This document shows positions 56,965-64,000 of a stretch of DNA of 64,000 nt, one piece after another (position 1 is the first letter of the stretch; each line of letters starts with the position of its first letter). Made by a program: the position numbers and the translations under genes. Below the pieces are notes generated by a model. It searched no databases and was not told where the DNA came from. It saw only the letters and a list, made by a program, of their open reading frames with translations. Source of the DNA: Pomphorhynchus laevis (taxonomy: Eukaryota; Acanthocephala; Palaeacanthocephala; Echinorhynchida; Pomphorhynchidae); assembly GCA_012934845.2 (NCBI GenBank), contig WNNJ02002463.1, positions 1 through 64,000 of the forward strand. Direction: 5' to 3'.

Positions 56965-57000
56965 TAATGATCAAGAAAGTTTAAACTTTCTTGATCATTA
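56965..57000. repeat. Perfect 36-bp palindrome
   Basis: TAATGATCAAGAAAGTTT is followed at once by its reverse complement, with no spacer. It abuts the satellite that starts at about 57010. Confidence 0.9.
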
Positions 57001-57009
57001 ACTACTTAC

Positions 57010-58640
57010 AATCAATCCATTTCCAGATCAATCCATTTCCAGATCAATCCAGATCAATCCAGTTCCAGATCAATCCAGTTCCAGATCAATCCAGTTCCAG
57101 ATCAATCCAGTTCCAGATCAATCCAGTTCCAGATCAATCCAGTTCCAGATCAATCCAGTTCCAGATCAATCCAGTTCCAGATCAATCCAGTTCCAGATCA
57201 ATCCAGTTCCAGATCAATCCAGTTCCAGATCAATCCAGTTCCAGATCAATCCAGTTCCAGATCAATCCAGTTCCAGATCAATCCAGTTCCAGATCAATCC
57301 AGTTCCAGATCAATCCAGTTCCAGATCAATCCAGTTCCAGATCAATCCAGTTCCAGATCAATCCAGTTCCAGATCAATCCAGTTCCAGATCAATCCAGTT
57401 CCAGATCAATCCAGTTCCAGATCAATCCAGTTCCAGATCAATCCAGTTCCAGATCAATCCAGTTCCAGATCAATCCAGTTCCAATCAATCCAGTTCCAGA
57501 TCAATCCAGTTCCAGATCAATCCAGTTCCAGATCAATCCAGTTCCAGATCAATCCAGTTCCAGATCAATCCAGTTCCAGATCAATCCAGTTCCAGATCAA
57601 TCCAGTTCCAGATCAATCCAGTTCCAGATCAATCCAGTTCCAGATCAATCCAGTTCCAGATCAATCCAGTTCCAGATCAATCCAGTTCCAGATCAATCTA
57701 GTTCCAGATCAATCCAGTTCCAGATCAATCCAGTTCCAGATCAATCCAGTTCCAGATCAATCCAGTTCCAGATCAATCCAGTTCCAGATCAATCCAGTTC
57801 CAGATCAATCCAGTTCCAGATCAATCCAGTTCCAGATCAATCCAGTTCCAGATCAATCCAGTTCCAGATCAATCCAGTTCCAGATCAATCCAGTTCCAGA
57901 TCAATCCAGTTCCAGATCAATCCAGTTCCAGATCAATCTAGTTCCAGATCAATCCAGTTCCAGATCAATCCAGTTCCAGATCAATCCAGTTCCAGATCAA
58001 TCCAGTTCCAGATCAATCCAGTTCCAGATCAATCCAGTTCCAGATCAATCCAGTTCCAGATCAATCCAGTTCCAGATCAATCCAGTTCCAGATCAATCCA
58101 GTTCCAAATCAATCCAGTTCCAGATCAATCCAGTTCCAGATCAATCCAGTTCCAGATCAATCCAGTTCCAGATCAATCAATTTCCAGATTAATCCAGTTC
58201 CAGATTAATCCAGTTCCAGATTAATCCAGTTCCAGATTAATCCAGTTCCAGATTAATCCAGTTCCAGATTAATCCAGTTCCAGATTAATCCAGTTCCAGA
58301 TTAATCCAGTTCCAGATCAATCCAGTTCCAGATCAATCCAGTTCCAGATCAATCCAGTTCCAGATCAATCCAGTTTCAGATCAATCTAGTTCCAGATCAA
58401 TCCAGTTCCGGATCAATCCAGTTCCAGATCAATCCAGTTCTGATCAATCCAGTTCCAGATCGATCCAGTTCCAGATCAATCCAGTTCCAGATCAATCCAG
58501 TTCCAGATCAATCCATTTCAAAATCAATCCAGTTCCAGATTAATCCAGTTCCAGATCAATCCAGTTCCAAATCAATCCAGTTTCAGATCAATTCAGTTCC
58601 AAATCAATTCAGTTCCAGATCTGGATTGATCTGGAACTGG
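57010..58640 (+). repeat. 16-bp tandem satellite, about 100 copies
   Basis: Unit ATCAATCCAGTTCCAG, very homogeneous. Rare variants include ATCAATCTAG at 57697 and 57937, 240 bp (15 units) apart, and a block of eight ATTAATCC units at about 58190-58310. The start has ATCC-ATTTCCAG variants. The last unit (58621-58640, CTGGATTGATCTGGAACTGG) is inverted. Because 16 is not a multiple of 3, all plus frames read the same 16-residue repeat; this is not a gene. Confidence 0.95.
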
Positions 58641-59783
58641 CACTCGCTCCGCACGCGGAATTTTTAGAGTTAAACTCTCTAATTATCAAAACAAATTTCA
58701 TAGCTGATAACAGTTCCGCTCGCTGAAAAACCTATCATTTCAATCAGTAGCAAAGTTAACAGTTTAAACACACAAGGACTTTGATGGGAGGAAGTAAGAA
58801 GGCAGCTACGACCGACACCATATGTGCTCAACTACAAGTACAGTGCTCGACACACGACTGCAGCGTCTGAACTACAATCGCATTCGACAACAGTAAATCT
58901 AAAGAAGACATCCTATGTGGCTTCTGTGCCAACAACTCATACGCGACCTCTCCCATAAGAACATATCAACCTCCAACGTGTCCACTCAAACCGCCCTAGT
59001 CGTTTCTGATGTCCTTTATCAACCCACTGATCCTGTCACCACATGCAATTCTAATCCCATGTTTTCACTTTCCGACACCCCCGTCTCTTCCCTTGTCTCG
59101 TTTCTCAATAACCTACATCTATCAATCAAAATCACCTTCACCAACCTCCACAATCCTTCCACTCATAACCTTTCCTCACATCGCTCCCCACCCTCTATAT
59201 TATCCAAATCACTTTGTCTTCCGATGTCAAACCTACTCCCTTGATATACTCAACTCCCAACTCTCCTATCGTGATCTTACCAACTCACGTTACTCATCCT
59301 CCTTTACGGAAACGTTTTCCTTCTCGCGATCGTTGCGTCATCGTCAGTAATATCACTCCTTACGCCTCTTTATCTCCACAAGCACGTCTCGACCACGACG
59401 TTTCCGCATTCAGATCTAATCTCTCGTCTCTTGTTCCTGAGGATAAACCATCCTTTTTCAACAACATCACTCCTGTCGCATTATCCGCCTTAACAAATCT
59501 TCTCAATCTAATACTTCCCAGTCCACTCGCCTAAAAATTGTTTTCAAGCATCGCTCTCACGCGTCCTCTGTTCTTTCCCAGCGATTCAAACTAACGTTTT
59601 CTTCAGCCACTCGCATATTTCCCGATCGCACCACCTCCGAAATAGCTCAACTCTCATCTGCCCGCATCGAAAAACACCGTCGCGAGGAAAATGGCGAAAC
59701 ATCTCTCTATCCGAAACATCGACTGAAATTTTCAAGTTGTCCACACCCGCCCAACAATTCGATAGCGCTCCATCTCCCCCTAT

Positions 59784-60719
59784 GTGTTTTCTCAACAAGC
59801 TCCTATCACCACCACATACGGTTTCCGCCTCGGCCTCCTCAACACTAGATCTAGTCTCAATAAATCCGATCTCATCCTGAACCTATTTATCAAGCAATCC
59901 ATCGATCTATTCTGCCTCACCGAATCCTGGCACTCCGATTCTGACGACTTCACAATTCGCTGTCTGCTATCTGCCGGTTGCTCAATAGTTGAATCCGCTC
60001 GCCTCCTCAGCTCATCACCATCTAAATTCTCTAATCATGGCGGCATTGTTGCATTCGCTTGTCACCTCGCGTCTATTTGCGAAATCAATTCCACTTTCAG
60101 TCCTTGCTCTTTTGAACTGCTCACTTGTCGTTCTTCTAACCCGATCACTCTAGATCTCGCCATTGTATACCGTCTTAGTTCATATGCTCTTACATCCTTA
60201 TTTTTTATCGAACTCGCTGACCTTATGTCCCACTATTCTTTGTCATTCATCCCGTCAATCGTTCTTGGCGACTTCAACATCCGCCTCGACCGCCCCTCTT
60301 CTACCGACTCCATCCAGATCATCAACATCCTATCCAACTATAACTACAAACCCATATCCACTGCCACCACACATATCCTTGGTAAAGCACTCGACATCAT
60401 CGCTGTCCCAGATCATATTGCTGCCTACACCTCACTGTCCATCTTCGATCCTGGTCTATCCGATCATTTTCTCGTCACTCTTGATCTCACTCACAACCAC
60501 ACCCCTCATCACACACCCACAATCCTACGTCGCCCTTGGAGAAACGACATCTTCCTTCTCCGCTCTGCCTTACTCAAATCGTCTCTATCCTATAACACAA
60601 TAACATATTCCTCTCATCACGATCTCGCTTTTCTTCTCGACTATACACTCACATCTTATCTCGATCTTATCTTGCTATTCAAGCCTCACCCAAACCGTCG
60701 CTTGCACAGTGCCCTATAG
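59784..60719 (+). pseudogene. LINE family 1 endonuclease, open 311 codons
   Basis: All APE blocks are in one frame: NTRSSLNKSDLI, DLFCLTESWHSD, NHGGIVAFAC, LAIVYRLS, VLGDFNIRLDR, DPGLSDHFLVTLDL. This is the longest uninterrupted endonuclease of the family in the window. The RT that should follow is broken, so ORF2 as a whole is inactive. Confidence 0.85.
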
Positions 60720-62658
60720 TTTGACATCCAATGCCTACTCTCAAAGCGCCGACTCCGTCATGCTTTTCCAGTCTATCACCGCCGTCTCAGAGATGATTTC
60801 CGCTCGATCACTCCGTATTTCCGTGATTTCTATCTTGCTCTTCGCCGGTATCATCTCAACCTGATACGTACCAAATGCAACTCTTTCGGCAGCAAAAAAT
60901 CATCACTTCAATCAACTCTAAGACTCTCTGTCATACTTCTAACTCGATCCTTGCTCGCTCCTCATCGCCTTGCAACATCAATCCCCATGATTATTCGTCA
61001 TTTCTGCAGACCAAAGTATCCACGTTGCTCTCTCCCACACACCGGTCTCAATCCTATCCCACTCTGCCCCGCCTAGCCTTATTATCCCGGAACTCTTTCA
61101 TCTTATCCCTGTTCCACCTTCCGAAGTCCCATCTTTCATCATGTCCTTACCCAGCAAAACCTCACTTGCCGATCCTCTGCCTACCCACATACTTAAATCC
61201 ATATGCTCATCGATATCTCATTTTCTCACAACCTTGTTTAACTCGTCCATCCGTAGTCGTATCTTCCCTTCACACTGGAAATCCACAATCGTTCGTCCCC
61301 TCCTTAAGAAATAATCGCTCGACCATTCCCTTCCTTCAAGCTATCGCCTCATTTCACTGCTCTCTACTCTTTCTAAGCTCTTAGAACGCATCATCTTAAT
61401 GCAGATCAACGCTTATCTCTCCTTATCCAATCTGTACCCTCCTTTCCAATCAGCTTTTCGCTCTAATCTCTCCACAGAAATCGCCTGCACGAAAGTTTAC
61501 AACGACTTACTCATTTCTCTAGACAAGGATCTATATAATGTTCTTATCTCCCTTGACCTCTCCTCCTCCGACATTGTGGACCACTCCTTCCTCCTTTTAT
61601 CGCCATCGTTATGATTACGGCTTTTCTTCCTCCTCCGTAGCATGGTTTGCTCTTATCTATCCGACCGTTCTTTTCGCATCTGTTCAAATTCATCATCTTC
61701 TACTCTCATCCCCATTTTCTGCGAGGTCACACAAGGTTCAGTCCTAGGTCCCCTGCTTTTCTCTCTGCTGCTTGGCGATCTCTCTCCGTTTATCAAACTT
61801 TATTCTTTTAACGTCATGCAATACGCTGATGACATCATCATCTATGCTCATGCACCCGCATATAGCATACACGATATCAGTATTTCTGCCTCCAACTGTC
61901 TTTCTTCTATCGACAAACGTCTCTCCAATCATCATCTCGTTCTACACCCAGACAAGACAAAAGAATTTGGATCTTCCCCCGTAAACCAAACATATCTCCT
62001 CCCATTGTATCTTTTGCCTCATCGATCATCCCCATAGTACACAATCTCACTTTCTTAGGCTTCCATTTTGATGATCACCTTTCCCTTAAACACTTCGTCC
62101 GAGACAATGTCCACTCGTCTAATTTAGTTCTTCGTGACCTCCGCCGTATCCGCCCCCTTATTGACTTCTGTTCTTGTATGTCTCTTCTTTCATTGCTTCT
62201 CTTCCCTAAAATCGATTATTGCCTCAGCCCCTTCGCAAATCCTCCAAAATTCATCATTCTACCCCAATAATCAACTCCGCCGTTCGAGTGCTCTTTCGTC
62301 TCCGTCGATTCGACCACAATTCACATATCTTGCCCAACTCTCCTGGCCTACCATCAACATCCGCATTAAACTCTGCCTTATCGTAACTTTTCGTCTCATC
62401 GCTGTCGGCTTCCCATTGTTCATCAACCTCCCTTTCTTGGACGACACTCGCCCCACCTCGCTATCGCTGCGTTCCCGCCATATCCTCTTACTCCACGTTT
62501 CCGATTACTCCAACTACTACGGTATTCGATCCTTTCTCATCGCCGCCACACTCGCCTGGAATAAACTCCCTATTTACGTCCGCCGCGCTCCCTCCTTTAT
62601 TACATTCAAACACTCCTCCGTTCACACCTTCTCGACACATGATTGACATTTTTTTGTT

Positions 62659-62695
62659 GTGGTCATGTAAGCGTGCGCTGGCACGCATTTGCCAC
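62659..62695 (+). other. LINE 3'-end hairpin, family 1
   Basis: Same two stems and GCTG loop as 47086-47122; followed by GATAAAATGAATC and a T-run. Confidence 0.8.
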
Positions 62696-62714
62696 GATAA
62701 AATGAATCTTTTTT

Positions 62715-63220
62715 TAATCCTTTTGATGATTATTATCGATGATCAATCTTTTCGATGATTAATCTTATCGTTGATAAATCTTATGCTTGATTAATCTTAT
62801 CGATGATTATTCTTATCGATGGTTATTTTTATCGATGATTGATACTATCGAAAATTAATCTGATCGATGATTAATGTTATCAAAGATTAATTTAAGCGAT
62901 GATTAATCTTATCGATGATGATCTTACCGATGATTATTCTTATCGATGATTATTCTTATCGATGATTATTCTTATCGATGATTATTCTTATTGATGATTA
63001 ATCTTACCGGTGATTAATTTTATGGATGATTATTCTTATCGATGACTAATCCTATCGATTATTAATCATATCGATGACTAATCCTATCGATTATTATTCT
63101 TATCGATGATTAATCTTGTCGATGATTAATCTTATCGATGATTAATCTTATCGATGATTAATCTGATAGATTATTAATCTGATAGATTATTAATCTTATC
63201 GAGGATTAATCTTATAATCA
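62715..63220 (+). repeat. 16-bp tandem satellite, about 30 diverged copies
   Basis: Unit CGATGATTAATCTTAT, much more diverged than the other satellite. It begins within a few bases of the LINE 3' T-run. Contains ATCGAT in most units. Confidence 0.85.
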
Positions 63221-63254
63221 ATTATCACTATAACTATCACTTTAATTGATAATG

Positions 63255-63935
63255 AATTATAATCGATTATCACTCTAACTAACCTTTTTCCTGATTTTAA
63301 CTATAAATTACATTCAACAAGCCCCACTCATATTCTTGGCGGTGTTCTCAACACCATTGCTGTTCCCAACTGCTTCAATGAATATACCTCCTTGTCAGTC
63401 AATGATGCTGGTTTGCCCGATTCTTTACTCGTCAATCATACTCTTACTCGTCCCCATCCTCCTTCTCCGGCTCCAACATTAGCTACTCTGAGTCGACCAT
63501 GGAAACTTCTCGGTATCCCTATTCTATGCGCAGCTTTACTCAATTCTTCACTCTGTTTACTTCTACTTAACTATCTTTATCTCTATGATCTTTGCATTCT
63601 GTTTGATTCCGAACTTACGACTATCCTCAATCACCATCTGCCTTATCGACCCCAACGTTTTCAGCGCTTGCGCCATGCTTTCTGATTCGATTTCGACTGT
63701 AGAGTCTTTCTAAGCATCGACTCAGTCGCTCTCTTCGTGTGTGTAATCGCTTTCTTAAACGTGCTCCAAACTAACCCATTCAAAATCTCCGTGATTCCTA
63801 TCTTTCTCTTCGCCGTTCCCATATCATTCTTATACGTACTAAACATACTATCTTATGGCGATATCAACTCGAGTCCTCTTCCAAATTTAAATCTCATTGG
63901 AAAATCGATAACTCTATTCTTTCACGGTAGAAAAA
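63255..63935 (+). mobile_element. CR1/L2-like LINE family 2, truncated endonuclease piece
   Basis: Matches 35585-36200: CNSTSPTHILGGVLNTIAVP, GLPDSLLVNHTL, FDSELTTILNHHLPYRPQRF. Starts inside the endonuclease right after the satellite and ends before the RT. Confidence 0.75.
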
Positions 63936-63944
63936 TATGACTAA

Positions 63945-63974
63945 TTTATGTGGCTAAGAAATTAGCCACATAAA
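63945..63974. repeat. Perfect 13-bp hairpin
   Basis: TTTATGTGGCTAA and TTAGCCACATAAA with a 4-base loop, at the break point of the LINE piece. Confidence 0.75.
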
Positions 63975-64000
63975 AAATGTCTGCTTATGTTTGTATTCCG

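Larger units (their letters stand above)
58650..62712 (+). mobile_element. CR1/L2-like LINE family 1, long copy between satellites
   Basis: Contains a 5' leader with a possible ORF1 start (MGGSKKAATTD, 58784), the ORF1 centre (RDRCVIVSNITPYASLSPQA, 59320) and the endonuclease 59784-60719 (FRLGLLNTRSSLNKSDLI, VLGDFNIRLDRPSSTDSI). RT pieces follow (IPIFCEVTQGSVLGPLLF 61710, MQYADDIIIYAHAP 61815), then the connector and the 3' hairpin (62659-62695). More frameshifts than the 43435 copy. It retains 5' sequence not visible in the other copies. Confidence 0.9.

Noticed and set aside
56991-57701. 236-codon open frame of INPVPDQSSSRSIQFQ repeats
   Set aside because: It is the 16-bp satellite read through; every plus frame gives the same repeat because 48 bases make one protein period.
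57010-58640. CRISPR-like regular repeat
   Set aside because: There are no unique spacers, only a head-to-tail 16-bp unit, and the genome is eukaryotic.
1-64000. tRNA or rRNA genes
   Set aside because: Scanned by eye for the T-arm consensus on both strands; none found with matching arms. A covariance search could still find one.

Overview
The window is AT-rich animal nuclear DNA. I can place two intron-containing host genes, both on the minus strand: a DHHC palmitoyltransferase (13825-15857) and a VPS4 AAA ATPase (17766-26860). Most of their introns are 40-81 bp, and the VPS4 exons join into an uninterrupted 438-codon reading frame. Together with Penelope-like, CR1/L2-like, Jockey/R1-like and Ty3/gypsy-like retroelements this points to an invertebrate metazoan. 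I cannot name the species.

Layout. 1-7.3 kb: Penelope-like element (PLE) copies on both strands, with a Jockey-like fragment pushed into one of them; the PLE appears to carry its GIY-YIG endonuclease at the N-terminus. 7.3-13.3 kb: mostly unassigned, with two decayed retroelement fragments. 13.8-26.9 kb: the two host genes; the larger VPS4 introns hold a PLE fragment and palindromic foldback elements. 28.4-34.4 kb: a decayed LTR element with two 120-bp LTRs, itself invaded by pieces of two LINE families and by a foldback element. 34.7-47.2 kb: LINE copies of two related CR1/L2-like families in both orientations, separated at 42.4-43.3 kb by a repeat with a conserved two-helix pseudoknot. 47.6-49.7 kb: PLE remnants and an inverted array of relatives of that repeat. 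51.5-56.4 kb: a nearly intact Jockey/R1-like element, probably inserted into an older LINE. 56.9-64 kb: two different 16-bp satellites flanking a LINE copy, then a truncated LINE.

How it fits together. VPS4 (ESCRT-III disassembly) and the DHHC enzyme (protein S-acylation) look functional. Every retroelement copy seen carries at least one break; the best preserved are the LINE at 43.4-47.1 kb and the Jockey-like element at 52.1-55.8 kb. Two non-coding signals stand out. One is a terminal hairpin kept at the 3' end of LINE copies whose proteins have diverged. The other is a pseudoknot repeat with an invariant CTGATGA and covarying arms.
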